DNA from: Blasia pusilla
Lineage: Eukaryota > Marchantiophyta > Marchantiopsida > Blasiales
DNA length: 64,000 bases
Assembly: GCA_050084515.1 (NCBI GenBank)
Contig: CM114274.1
Location: 19,840,001-19,904,000 of the forward strand
Direction of reading: 5' to 3'
The notes under the pieces: model-generated
Databases searched by the model: none
Seen by the model: only the letters and a program-made list of their open reading frames with translations
What the model was told of the DNA's origin: nothing
In this document: piece by piece, positions 24,266-36,472 of the stretch
Numbering within the stretch: position 1 is the first letter of the stretch
Layout: each line of letters begins with the position of its first letter
Program-made: the position numbers and the translations under genes

Positions 24266-25445
24266 ACCGCCTGAGCGCCGGTAAGTCGGAACACGGGAAA
24301 ACCTCGAACCGATAAGCTAGCTAGATTTTGAGTAGAACAAGATGGCCGTGAAGTGAGCACAAAGTGGCAGAACGCCTCCTCATGAAAGCTAGAATATCCC
24401 GAATAAGAGAAGCCATGTCGCATGCCAGTGCGCATGCACGCGATATTAGCTGGTCGACTGTGGCACACACCTAGAAGCTTTAGCTGATTTGAGGTGAGAT
24501 GAGGGAAGGGGAGCCAATGTTGGCCTGGTCCGCATGACAAGATGACTGGCTGGTGATTCCATTTGGCACGACTCTTAAGCGAGCGCCACTCCTCAGTTTT
24601 GGTGCGTTCGAATTAGTTTGGCGGTGTTTGGGCTTTCCATCCCACCGGTTGAATAGCAATCGACTTCTTGTCTTATTAGAGCAATTTCCATTTACCCTTC
24701 AACTGTGGATAGAAATGTCGCATGTATCTACTGCTGTCAACTCATAAAAGTTGAGAAATTCGCGTTGATCTCTTGGCACTTTCTATCCAACGATCCTCAT
24801 TTTGGGCATGAGCTCTAGAAAATCGCACCAGCTCCCTTAACCATAACTACAAGATAGTCCAAGATCATCCGTTATTCCACCGACTGTCACTTTTGGCAAC
24901 GTGGAAACTCGTCGTAAACTTCATAAGTGACAAGGAACGGAACGGCCTGGTATTAACGGTTCAACGGGAAAGAGAAGAAAAAAGGATCCTGGTTCCCTCG
25001 GCGGGCCTTCCATTTCACATAGACAGTATTCGGTAAGAAGTGTTGGAGTAATATCAATCCGTAGGTCCCTCCAGGAGAATTTGAAGCATTTGAATGGGAA
25101 GTCCAAGTGAGTATCTTTCGCTACCGCATGAGTTGGATATGGATGGAAGGAAATTGTACTTTTAGCGAGACGTCCTTGGCGTTGCGTGCCAGGCTGCGAC
25201 AAGTCTGCGACATTTCAGCCCCGTGTACCGCCAGATTTGGCTGATGAGGTAGTTGATGAGGGTAGCACAACCCAAACTTTCGGGCTCACTTTTCTTCAGT
25301 GTGAACGCCCTTCTGTGATCTGGTCTGGTCGTGATCAAGGCTCGGCTAGTGCCGGCGTTCTTTGTAAAGCCAGCCGACAGAATTCAAAAATTTCTAATAG
25401 CTATCTGAAAGTTTAGGAAAATTACCGACATCAAACAGCGGGTTT

Positions 25446-25544
25446 TTACAAAACTGCGAACTTCCCGACTGGGAATTGCAAATCGATGATTAGGGGTTCT
25501 TTACAAAACTGCGAACTTTCCGACTGGGATTCGCAAATCGATGA
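25446..25544 (+). repeat. Two-copy tandem repeat, 55-bp period
   Basis: 44-bp copies at 25446-25489 and 25501-25544 with only a few substitutions (shared TTACAAAACTGCGAACTT and GCAAATCGATGA). Confidence 0.9.
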
Positions 25545-26359
25545 ACCGGCATGACTTTCTGTCGGAATATCGCCGGTATGTGTAAAGTGACTACCCGAGC
25601 ACTGACTCGTGATCGAGGAGGAAAGTGGCCTCCATTACCGTGACCGCATCGCCGGCGGCGGCTTCTTTCGAGTGGCCCCCCTGCCGTCTGCGTTCCTTCA
25701 TGCCATCCATGTGATGTTCTCCTCCGCCCCATGATGAGACGATCCAGTCCACGATGGGGTCCCGGATTCCCGGAGAGGCCCAGGAATACCGCGCGGGATT
25801 CTAGGACAACCCCACGCCAGTGAAGACCATGGCACGGTTGGGCCGAACAAGGGAAGTGCCGGAGCCGCGAGGGACCGCATCCGCAAGCCCTTGCAGATCA
25901 TTTTGGGACGGGCCTTACTCTCCACGTTGCCCCCGTCGTGGACATCTTCGTGCAATCCAGTCTCCGCACGCACATATATTTCGGCGGCAACTAGAACCGC
26001 GAAGCGATCACGGGAGGCATCGGACGGGTCATATGCATATCGACGGTGTGCGGCAATGTTGACCGGGAATGATGTCGGCAACCCGGGTCCCGGGTGAAGT
26101 AACAAATGATAATCCTTCCCACTGCGGGGCAATGTACACTACAGCCATTACAATTTAATTAAGTAATAATTGGTGATATGGCGCGGCCGGGGCGGCGGGG
26201 ACGAAGCTGACGCCGTTCAAGCGTGCCGAAATGGGAAAGTTCCCCCCGGGTGTTCAGAACAAATTGACTTAGAAGTCAGTGTATGCTTGCACCACGACGT
26301 TATACGGGTGACCTATGGATGACAGGGACCGTGTGACTCTGGTAGCCCGGGAATCCATT

Positions 26360-26387
26360 CCCGCCCGCCCGCCCGCCCGCCCGCCCG
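26360..26387 (+). repeat. (CCCG)7 microsatellite
   Basis: About seven uninterrupted CCCG units within the GC-rich patch. Confidence 0.95.
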
Positions 26388-29300
26388 ACTCCACACTACC
26401 GGTTGAGTGCTTCGGTCTCCAGACCGACCCTCAGGATGGCGGACCGGCGTCCGAATCTCTAACGAGGAAGTCGCGGCGGCGGGTACAGGCATGCCGCCAG
26501 CCAAATGAGCAAGTGGAGGCCGATGGCAAGAACGTATCCAATCGTGAAGGCGTCCAATGCGAGGGGAAGTTAAACGAGAGAGCGCTGAAGGTCCAGTTCC
26601 TGCCACGTCAAGGAACGGCCGCTCCTTGATTTTGATACCGTACTTCCATTGGACCCTTCTCCGTAGACGAATACAATTCCCGGCTTACTATAACAGACCA
26701 GTACCGACTACCCCTAACGCAGTCATGATCTGCAAAATCAACGGAACGGGGCCAATGACGGAAAGGATGTAGGAGGTACTACAAGAAGGGGATTGGGTTA
26801 GTTCAATGAGTCAAGTGGGGACCTTTCTTTTCAGCGACCCCGTTAGAAGTTACCACGGCGTACGTAAATTAGGTCATCAGAGAATCTGAATGCGAGGAGG
26901 AGGTACGTGGTACAACTTGAGGAGGCGTACTGTACAATCGCGGGGAATCGGTCTGGGTAACCGGATAACCGATAGGGCATTATCGACGCGGAACGGAGCG
27001 GGACCAACGGCGTGAGGATGGGTAAGGGACGGCATGCAGAGGACAGAAAGGTGAAGTCCGAGGTTTCTGGTCGGGGTGGGGATCATAGAGACAAATATGT
27101 TTGGATGGTGAGTGAACCAAGGTTCGGATAGATCGGCATTTTTCGTAACGTGTTTTACCGGCTCAGATTCGAAGGCCGGCGGGTAACAAAATTTTCAATT
27201 GTAGTTTCGAACACTAACCGACCCCAATACGTATGCGATTAGTTTTCTGATCGGGAATAACCCACACTAATTTAGATGATCCGGAATACCACTAGCGAGA
27301 AATTTCACAAGTGGATGGAGGCATGAATAGCCACTAAAGATTTGTATGGGTTTCAATGTGCAAATTAAAAGTTGGGAATAAAACGGAGGGAAAAAGAGTC
27401 CTGATATTCTTTAGGGAAACGGCCGGTTAAAGTTTTTTAAACGAACTGAATTCTAATCCATGGTAAGCAAATCTGCGACTAGAAGAACTTGTCCGAGCTT
27501 GGACTAAAGATCTCATAGTTATCAGAGAAAAGCCAGCGACTTGAGCTGGAGGGAGTGGCGAGGGGTTCCCCATGTTTGGCGGCCCATTTAGTTTCGGTGG
27601 ACTGTGTCGCCACGTCGCCACACGGAGTGCCCCGAATGAAGTGGAGACCAACAAAAAGGAACATCTCTAGTCCGAAATTCCGAGCGAGGGCCCTGTCGCC
27701 CCCATAAATGGAGGATGCGGCCAAATTTGCGTGCATTCTTTGGGGAGAATCCAACAACATACCCGGAGAAATGATGGTATCATGTCCTTGTGTCGGTACT
27801 GTTCACAGAGTTCTTTGCGAAGGAACGAACCATTTCGCACAACGTGGTACGTGACGACATGTGTGGGTTTACAGCTCGCTTGTGAATCCTCGCCTCATAC
27901 ATGCAAGCGAGGAATGCATAGGGCCTTCACCTTCCTTAATCTAGACTCCACGGTGGCGACTATAGTACACTCGGGTCAGGGCCGGCAATTTCTCCAAATA
28001 CCTGGAAGAACGGGCAGAGAAACCAAGTTCGTTCAAAATGAACCGTAGCTCGCCGCGGAGAAGGGACGGGACCTGCATGAGCGGCAACCCAGATTGGGCA
28101 GAAGACCGGGGGTGGGTACGAGACATAATCTAATCAGCCCAGGAGAAGTGGCACCCAGCGGTGGGAAATCACATGGATTTTGAGACACCACGGAAGTAGG
28201 GGTTGTGCTCATCCCTTATATCAGCATCCTAGTCACATGGAATCCCCAAAATCAAAAAACCTTATGAAGAGAGAACACGTGGTATGATTAATTAGTTTGG
28301 GAAAGTCTGAAAGAATACGCCGCTCGTGGAATTCGAACATGGCCAAATGGTGGGATTTCACGGCGACGCCTCTACCATTGGGGCTGCCAATACAGGGCAT
28401 CAATTGGTGGGTCCGATGATGAAGGTGGAAGCAATACGGCTCCAAATCGTATTGCAATCTCGGGGGATCGCCAAAAATAAGTCTCCCGCCAATTCATGAG
28501 AACTATTGGCGGACATTTTATTTTATTGTGGGTTTTCTTAGCTAACCGCTATTTCCAACATACCCTAATAAATACTTCAATTCCTAAATTACTCGCTCCA
28601 GGTAGACGGGCTTAGGTTCTACGGGCGCCTAGAATCGGCATTCTTTCCATTATGCGCCACTATAATTTAAGAATTTCCGATCCAAGCAAAAAGAGGCTTG
28701 GAATAAATCTGACCCGGAAAATGCAGTTTCTTTGTGATTTCTTTTAAAAAACTTGCAAGTATTTGGAAATTTCCCATCAAACCTATCTAGTGTCAAAAAG
28801 CCCGATGAGCTCATAAAATCTATGTGCCCTCTGCTGTGGTTTGCTGCACGGAGGAGTCACATGTGGAAGGCTACTCGAGCATCCATAAGGCCAATAAGAC
28901 ACGCAACAAACCAATCTTCGTTTTGAGATGATCAACACATCTCATTCGGAACAAGGAGGTATTGAAAGAACTAAGCGTTTATATTGCTAATAAATACCAA
29001 TGCGATGCATGGGTTCATAACGAGTATTTTTTACTATCCATCTTCAGTTCCCAATTTGAAAAATCTCAAATAGATGTCAAACTTTTAATTCATAGCGTGG
29101 TGATTCATTGAAGTTTGGAAGTGCAAAGTAAAGCATCATGCAACCATGAATGTCCGAAAATGTCAATGCCACTGTGCACTTGTCATCTTCTCGGAAAAGT
29201 CTTTGGTATTGTATGTGTTGGAGTGAGTGAATCATAGCGGCACATATCAGCCATGAACGGTGGTGGCCCGTGAACTCATCGGGCACCTTACTACACACTC

Positions 29301-29650
29301 ACGTTTCTCAAATCAATCATGCACGCCTGTGGGAAGGCGGAGGTGCAAGTCTAATTTTACATGTACAAATCTCTCGGGTGCACGAGAGAGTTTGGGATTA
29401 AGCGAGAAAAGAAACCAATTTTAATTGTCCTTTCTCTCTTGGACGTATTTGAAGGGAATCAACACAAATCTTGGTGGGTTAGTGATCACGACACATCTCC
29501 TTGCGATTGTAAGCAAACCTACCAAATGGAACACCTTTGTCATAAACCAGTAACCCCAATCCGCATCACAATCCTACCTGCAATCATCAAATGAGCATAA
29601 GGCACATTGTGGAACCGGTGGAAAATATGCATTCCACATCCATTGATAAT

Positions 29651-29756
29651 TTGTAATGCTTCACTAATTGAAAAAATAATATTGTTATCGATTATAAGTA
29701 AAAGGTCTTATGTACTAAAATTTGGCGCCAATGCATGGCACTAGTATTTTTACTAG
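29651..29756 (+). repeat. Helitron 3' end, third related copy
   Basis: TTGTAATGCTTCACTAATTG matches 3476-3572 closely. It is followed by TGCCAA-like remnants of the hairpin (GGCGCCAATGCAT) and TTTTTACTAG at the end, with CTAG at 29753-29756. A 5' partner was not found. Confidence 0.7.
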
Positions 29757-30659
29757 TATTATTTAATGATGTTGTAAAATTGAAAATAAATAAATAGAAA
29801 GTACACTTGAGGGGAATGCATAGCATGAAGAATCTTACATTGTATACTAACTTGCTAGTCTTTTCAAAACTTGGAAATTGTCGAAAGTTCATGAAATCGC
29901 TCGTATATTCGCCCCCATGAATAACTATGTCTAAAAGAGTAAGAGGTTTCACTATCCCTCCTCCAAACCGGCACCTTCTAATATCGGGACGGGCAAGGAA
30001 TGAGATGGCATCAAACCTATGGGCGTCGAGAACCTGGCGCACATTGATCTTTGCTATGGCTGTCCATGAGCTTGCATCAGTTTGTGCGGGCACTGAAATG
30101 TCTTGACTTGCCGACTGAAATATCTTGACTGAACCACTTCGGAGGAGACGGGAGGGCTCGGCGGAGCTCTAGGGGATGGCGGCGGGGATGGGAGGATGGA
30201 GGGGCTCGTGTCTTATATCAAAACGGAGATATCAACTTCCTCTACGTTTTGATCCGTAGCGTCAATCTTATAGTGAAGTATTTTTCATTTTATTTTGTTT
30301 TGTAGATTTTAGTTTTCTTAGGGTTTCTCATGTAGGTATTAGGGTCCTCTTTGTTGTCTCGTTTGTTGTAATGCTTTGAATGTTTCCAAGACAACTCATG
30401 TTGTTATTCCACACAACCCCTTTTTTTTTTTTCTCTATGTCCTTATCATGTAGGCACACACGTTTCTCGTTCACGTTTGACCCATGTTTTTCTCCCATAT
30501 CCCACTTTATTCCCATCTATTTTTTTTCCATATCATTAGTACCTCCATACTATCTCTACATTATTTTGGGAAGGAGTTGGGCCATTGGTCCTAGGTGAAG
30601 ATGGTAGATGAGAGTTTATACTAGGGAGAGCATTTCCGTGGACGGGAAGAGAGTCGATT
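29757..30659. other. Gene-less stretch before the non-LTR element
   Basis: Changes from AT-rich to GC-rich at about 30,130. No gene recognised. The 5' end of the following retrotransposon may lie within its last few hundred bases. Confidence 0.45.
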
Positions 30660-30679
30660 AGGGCTAGTTCGAATGGGGG

Positions 30680-31510
30680 TTGTGGGGCGGATTTTGGTGG
30701 GGTTTGTCTCTCGAGTTTGAAGGAGGGGGTCATGTTCTCTTCTTGGTGAGAGATGTCCATGCCTCGACCCGCATCGGCCCCTCGCGTAGGGGCTCGTGGG
30801 TCATCTACCCGGGATACGAATGCCCTTGTTGTCCCGAATTCTTCACCCGTTCAAGAATTCGGAACCATTTAGCGGCTAAACATCCTGACTTTGATAGATT
30901 CGGATGGGTGGTTCCTCTAGTCAATCATGGATGCTCACCGGTGCTTCATGCATCATCGCCCCCTCTCGAGGCATGGGAGTGGTTGAGGTCCCACCTTGGC
31001 AGCATCACAAGTCTCTTTGAGACCCGTTTTCCTTGCCCGAGGTTGTTTCGTAGGATCCCCCATGCTATTCGGGATGAGCTTCGCCAATCTTTCCTCCTTC
31101 GCTTATCTAGGATCGCACTTGATCCTATGGATGAGCTCTCGTGGTATCTACTACTTCTCCTTCCACGATGGTGTCTTCGCTATACCCAAGGAGGGAAGGT
31201 TGGCCATAGAGAGGTTGTGGCCCGATAGCGGCGCTTCCGAGGAGGTGATTGGGAGTCTCTGCAGAGAGAGTTCGTGGCATATGCCAGAGGTAGCACTCTA
31301 CGTGGTTTCCCAACAGACGATCTTATAGCTACCTGATTGCGACGATGTAGGAGACTTGGGCGAGCCGGGGAGTACTCGCGAGGGGCTTGTGCGCTCCACC
31401 CTATGGATATGGCTCCTCCTTCCGCTGTTACCATCGACGCCCTCCGAAGTCTACACCCTCGTCCAGTGGTTGACATCCCAACATTTGTACGTGACTTACA
31501 TCCTGACACG
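30680..31510 (+). pseudogene. RLE retrotransposon protein, N-terminal part with zinc finger
   Basis: The frame ending at 31228 contains YPGYECPCC...RNHLAAKH at about 30809-30883: a C2H2 finger with C-x2-C-x11-H-x4-H spacing, used for target DNA binding in this group. It continues with WYLLLLLPRWCL, after which the frame changes. GRAGEYSRGACAL and ALRSLHPRPV (around 31,350-31,460) lie in another frame, and FARALRRSPRI leads into the RT part. The open frame upstream has no ATG before the finger, so the true start is unknown or lost. Confidence 0.75.
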
Positions 31511-31515
31511 ACCTT

Positions 31516-32720
31516 ATGCCTAGACCCTCCCTCTTTGCACGGGCACTCAGGCGTTCCCCCAGGATAACAGCGGGAGGGTTGTCTGATATGATGTACGAAC
31601 ACCTTTGTGACTGCTTTCCCTCCGAGGACTCTGCTAGCGGCTTTTCGGAGCTGCTTCAGGTTGCTTGTCACCTAGCTCAGGGGAGAGTGCCAACAGCAGT
31701 AGCCCAGGTATTGGGGGCGGGGCGACTTTTGGCGTTATCGAAAGAGGATGGAGGGATCCGTCTCATTGCCATAGGGGAGGTGCTCTTAAGGTTGGTGAGT
31801 CGCACTATCGCTTTGCAATTCCGTGAGGCTTTCTAGTGACATCTGAGTCCGCGCCAGTTCGGAGTTGCCACGCCAGTCGGTTGTGAGGGTGTAGCCCTTA
31901 GGTTTGAGGGCTTGTTTAGATATACATCCCGAGTGGGTGGTTCTCCAAGTTGATGTGGAGAACGCCTTTAACTCAGTGTCTCCCGCAGCTATCTTCACGG
32001 AGCTAAGAGACCATGGGGTCCCATAGCGAGTGTGATTCCCTTCGTGCATACTTTTTATGGGGCCCCCTCGGCTCTCTATTTTCACCACGGTAGGTTCGAG
32101 GAGGAGGTCACGGTCTTGGAGTCTGCTACTGGGACGCATCATGGTGATCCCTTGGGTGGTGCATTGTTTGCTTTGGCTCATTATCGAGCGGTTCTTTCTA
32201 CGGTGGAGGCTTTCCTGGGTTGCATTTTCCCTTCGTTGGCAGATGATACTCACATTTTTGGCCCTGGAGACTTGATTGTTCCTACATTTCAGCACTTTTC
32301 AGCACAGTTGACACACGTCGGCCTCGCGGTGAAGGTGGGAAAGTGCAAGGCTTGGTCTTCATTAGGCTTGTCATCGGATATTCATTAAGCGACGGTTTTT
32401 TGACACCTGGTGGAGGGCTTCACGTCTTGGGAGTCCCACTTGATAGCCAGGACTTTGTATCGAGTTTTGTGGCGGTGGCTCTTATGGAGGATCTTCTTCA
32501 TGTCGACAATCTTACGAGGATTGGTGACCCTCAAGTAGCTTATGGAATCCTCTCGTCATGTTTTTTTTCTGTAGACCTGGTTATCTATGTAGACCCGTAT
32601 GGGCGACTAGCCATATTTCTTCCTTTTATAGATCCTTTGATAGAAAGATTATGCAGGCGTTTGGGATCTTCTAGGACCCGGTTCATTAGAGTGCCCCGCG
32701 GGGGAGTTAGCTCGTAGACA
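31516..32720 (+). pseudogene. RLE retrotransposon reverse transcriptase, broken
   Basis: The RT primes on nicked target DNA. Visible blocks: SKEDGGIRLIAIGEVLLRLVS (stop at 31834), SPRQFGVATPVGCEG, motif A LQVDVENAFNSVS with Asp at about 31952, FYGAPSALYF, TGTHHGDPLGGALFALAH, and motif C LADD at 32236-32247. After 32388 a frame change gives GGGLHVLGVPL and RIGDPQVAYGIL, the thumb-like region. The catalytic Asp residues survive, but stops at 31834 and around 32,020 and several shifts break the protein. Confidence 0.85.
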
Positions 32721-33873
32721 GGCTTCTTGGCCGATTGCCTTTGATGGAGTAGGTCTCATAGCGACTGAGTTAGTGGCGTCTTCAGCCTTTTTAGGGAGTT
32801 GGGCCACTATAGCACCCGTCCTTTGCTCCCGATTTTTGGTTAGGGATAGACCGCTACTTTTACAGTACGTTTCCCAGGTTGAGGATGGTCTTTTCCCACT
32901 TTAGTCTTCACTCACACCTTGTAGAGACTCCCTTCTTGTTGAGGCTAGAACATTTCTTCTCGCTTTCTCTTCCCTAGTTACCACCAGAGAGTCTGGGCTC
33001 CAATCTTCTTTGATGGAAGCCCACTTTGATGCATTGTTTAGAGCTACTATGTCGGACGGGAATATCCCCATGGAGGTTCAGGCCCGTATTCGCTCTTGGT
33101 CCGGAAAGGGGGAAGGCTCATGGGTGGGGGCTCGTCCCCTCATCCCGGATTTCCGCATCGCACCATTTACCTACACTACAGCGATGAGGTTCCAACTGGG
33201 CCTGCCCCAACCAATGGTGGTTGGTTCGACACATTGCGAGTGTCGCCGGAGTCTGGATCCACTTGGTGTGCATTTGGCACGGTGTCCAGTTGGGGGTGAG
33301 AGGATAGCTACTCACGATGGAGTGCGGGATGTTATGTTCTCTATTGCTCGGGAGAGTGGATTCCATGTACAAAGAGAGAGGCACTACTCCATGCGGGATT
33401 CCCTTATCCGTGCTGATCTCTACATGACAAGGGAGTCTGAGGTGGTGGTAGCGGATGTTGTAGTGACGGATCCTACGCAGGAGGCAGTGCGAGCCCAAGT
33501 GGTAGCACAAGGGAGATTGCTACAAGGAGCGGTGGCGGCGGTCAAGAAGACCCACATTTATAGTCGACTTCATGACGGACATCGATTTATCCCACTAGCC
33601 CTTGAGATGTACAGCGCGATGGGGGAGAGGTTTGACTCGTTCCTTACGGATTGGGCCCATCATCCCCAGTCGAGAAATGGGTTGTCTTTAGCCATTGCGA
33701 TACTTTATTGTAGGCAACGGGTCTCCATAGCTTTGCAGCGTGCCCAGGCAAATGGGCTTCTGCGGCGGGCTCAGGCGGTTGAAGACGCCAATGCTAGAGG
33801 CCCACTTAGTAGTAGTCATAGTTGTCTAGGTGTTGCTGATATTGTCTCTGCTGTTGGTGATTTTGGTTGTTAG
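32700..33873 (+). pseudogene. C-terminal restriction-like endonuclease of the non-LTR element
   Basis: After IAFDGVGLIATELVASSAFL and a stop near 32,905, a 288-codon open frame runs to the stop at 33871-33873. It holds a CCHC finger (Cys 33235, Cys 33241, His 33271, Cys 33283), then THDGVRDVM, then a PD-(D/E)XK-like core: RADLYM (Asp 33415) and VVADVVVTDP (Asp 33454), followed by AVKKTHIYSR. In this group the domain nicks the target to prime reverse transcription. This last block is the best preserved of the element. The call is from motifs; a profile search would settle the clade. Confidence 0.82.
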
Positions 33874-33898
33874 CTGGGAAGGTCCCCTTCTTTCTCCT

Positions 33899-33950
33899 CA
33901 AAAAATAGACTTCAAGGGGCCGGTTCCGGCCCCTTGAAGTCTATTTTTTG
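33899..33950. repeat. Perfect 25-bp inverted repeat with 2-nt loop
   Basis: Arms 33899-33923 and 33926-33950 are exact reverse complements around TT. It starts 26 bp after the stop codon of the endonuclease frame, so it is at or next to the 3' end of the retrotransposon. The outer part is A6/T6, the core is GC-rich. Confidence 0.96.
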
Positions 33951-36399
33951 ACTCAATATGCCCCCTCTTATGTGTCTCATCATTTTTCTACATATATTTT
34001 ATTTCTCTTTTTCTCACTTGCCGACTGTATAGAAGATGGGATTCCTGATATCGAACACAGCAACGAGCCACTTGCCCAGGAGGGTACGAAGCACAAGTGC
34101 GCCCAAGAAAGGAAGGAACCTCCCAGCTTGACCGGATGAGTTGGCAACAGAGCGACAACCTGTTGAACTCGATCCCGTCACAGAGTTACCACGACCTGAT
34201 CCCGTGAAGTGCGGTTGGCAAATGGAAGCCTCCCTTTCCATGGCGGAAATTTCGCCCCATCTACAAGTTGACGAGAAGAGGCGGTCATTGAGGCGGGCAG
34301 CTCCATCCGTCCATTGTCATAGGCTCACAGGAGAAGCGTTTGAGGCGGGCAGGAGCAGTGATCATGGATCGAATCTGTAGCTCTCCATTATTCCAACTCG
34401 TAATAAACTAGAGCGCGCGTACGAACGTAGCACGCATGCCAGGCCTATGATTATCACCAACTGGTCAAAACCAAGGAGAAATACGCAGCGATACATGATC
34501 TCATCCAATAATCAGGACGGACGTGCGAGTATCAGTGGCATCGCACCTCCAAACCCAACCTCCCATTCACAAGTAGACATTATGCACTGGCGACAACTAA
34601 TATAGTAAATGTACCGCCGCTCGCCATTTACCCTCCCGCTTACTCGGTCACTGTAGCGTCCAACCGCGGGACGGTATTCGCTGGAGCAGAGTAGAGAAAA
34701 CTGGGAGCCCCACCCCCACACCCCGACTTGACCGGTCGGCTCCTGTCCTCCACATCACATCCCATATTTTCGACGGGCCGGCGAGGTTGCTCAGTTGCAA
34801 CTCGCAAGTGAATTATCGCCTGCCGGCGCAATGAAGGGAGCCGGGGTTTTGCAAGTCCTACAGTGGACGGACGGTCCCTATTTTCTGGTCACCCCTCCGC
34901 TGTCCACGGTATCCTAGTGGGGAATGCTTTGGAGATCACATGCCTTTCCCAGAGAGTCGGCGCCCTAACCGTTAACTGCCACAGTTAAGCAAATCTCGCT
35001 CACTCGCGTGCCCGAGTAGCAATGCGAACCGAGGAGATAACAAACGTCCGGCGCGATCGGGTTCTGCATATCTTAGAACCTCTAATGCACCTAGAGTCTG
35101 AAGAGATCGAGATGGTGAGTGCATGTTGGGGGATATCGAATATCAGGGGTGAAAAGTAGAAAGAGAAGGTGGAAAGGATGCAGAGATGTCGGGCGCTGAG
35201 GGTAAATGGGAGGAACTTCGAATGATAGGAGCATCGGGGAAATCAGGAAGTTTCACCCAGCGATCGCGGTAGAGAGCGGCATCACGCCGCGATCGTTCGC
35301 TACCGTGATCGCGGTGGTACAAACTGATTTCTAGATCGGATCCGTGGGTAATGAACGTACTATCTTACATCCAATAAGAGTTTGCCGGGCGCCGGTAATA
35401 CAAACTCGGAAAGGTCCTGAGCGACCTAAACTCGGCTAAAGTTACAGTCTGCGGCGCGCCGCCATCGGCAGGGGGTACACGTGGATGGATGGCATCGGCT
35501 ACAGTATCGTCGTCTGGAAAGAGTAGTCATAACAGCCGAGCTTCCGATGCGACTGCAGGTACAGCGTCCATGCTGGGGGGATTGGACTTGGAGTCCTGGA
35601 AGCACGCCGGGAAGGAACACGGCGCGTTCATTCGTTTTTCGATTCCTCTCACCAGAGATTGAGGATTGCTAGCGATTTCCGTAGGGTGACTTGTTCTTTT
35701 CATGAAATAGATATTCTAGTTGCAAAATCAACGCCGGTTTCGTCAAGTTAGTTTTTATATCAGAAATGATAATCAGTGTGCGACCCTTCGTAATTATCAA
35801 ACATGTGTGAAGATTATTATCCCATGGGAAATTAGGACCAGATAACAATGATTCTGGCCTTTGGATTGGACAAGAAATTTAGGTAGTTTGAACTTTCATT
35901 GGTGTAACATGCATGTTGTCCCAAACTAAGAGAATGGGTTACTTGCCTTTTTTGGGTTTTCCTAAATTGTTTGATGAACAATGAATTCCCGGTTTAAGAA
36001 TAGATGTCTTCTAGCATCAAATTTTTTTTTTAATTCGGATTTTTTTTTAAGAAAAGAAATGTTAAAATACATCTCCTTGAGCATATAGTAAAGATTTTCG
36101 ACATCGATGGAGAACTTTTTTTTCTGAAAATGAATTTCAAAATTAAAACGCTTTCACGAGAGAGCGAGATGATGAAATGAGATATACTGTAACTGATCTT
36201 AATTTCACCTCTCTTCCGGAACCGCTTATGAACGCAGCCACAAGTAAGTGATTGAATGCCGGGTAAGGTAAGTAAGTGCATGTGCGGAGGAGGAAGCGTA
36301 GTGAGCAGTTGCAGTATGCCCGCCTAGGAAATGATACGGGAAAAGGTACCAACTTGGTAGGTGTGGATCTGAGCGTCACGTCCGGTCTGTTCTCTGAAA
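33951..36399. other. Gene-less stretch, GC-rich at 34.1-35.65 kb then AT-rich
   Basis: No protein recognised. At 35261-35311 the motif CGATCGCGG occurs three times (35261 direct, 35287 inverse, about 35306 direct), giving a 12-bp inverted repeat with one mismatch (35261-35272 and 35300-35311). Confidence 0.5.
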
Positions 36400-36472
36400 T
36401 AGTTAGCGGCGCTCTTAACTGGCAGATAGGCGGTCGTTGTTGAGACGCGTCCGCGGGGGGCGCCGCTAACTA
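36400..36472. repeat. 13-bp perfect inverted repeat, 47-nt spacer
   Basis: Arms 36400-36412 (TAGTTAGCGGCGC) and 36460-36472 are exact reverse complements. They mark the start of the GC-rich domain upstream of the kinase gene. Confidence 0.8.

Larger units (their letters stand above)
23143..29650. other. Long gene-less stretch with a GC-rich patch at about 25.4-27.1 kb
   Basis: Base composition rises to GC- and CpG-rich between about 24.0 and 28.2 kb, highest at 25.4-27.1 kb. Open frames on both strands there (for example 25698-26132 minus) come with the high GC and match nothing that I know. It could be a decayed gene, a promoter region or a GC-rich repeat. Confidence 0.4.
30660..33950 (+). 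mobile_element. Non-LTR retrotransposon with restriction-like endonuclease, broken
   Basis: Reading 5' to 3' one finds a C2H2 zinc finger, an RT with the usual motifs and a C-terminal CCHC finger plus PD-(D/E)XK-like nuclease. This is the layout of the RLE group of non-LTR retrotransposons (R2/NeSL/HERO/Utopia-like). No LTRs are present. The exact 5' end and target duplication are not visible; the 3' side closes with a short A-run and a perfect palindrome. At least five frame breaks and several stops make it non-functional. Confidence 0.8.

Noticed and set aside
33899-33950. Intrinsic (rho-independent) terminator
   Set aside because: The shape (GC stem then T-run) fits, but that mechanism is bacterial and the setting is a plant-like nuclear genome.
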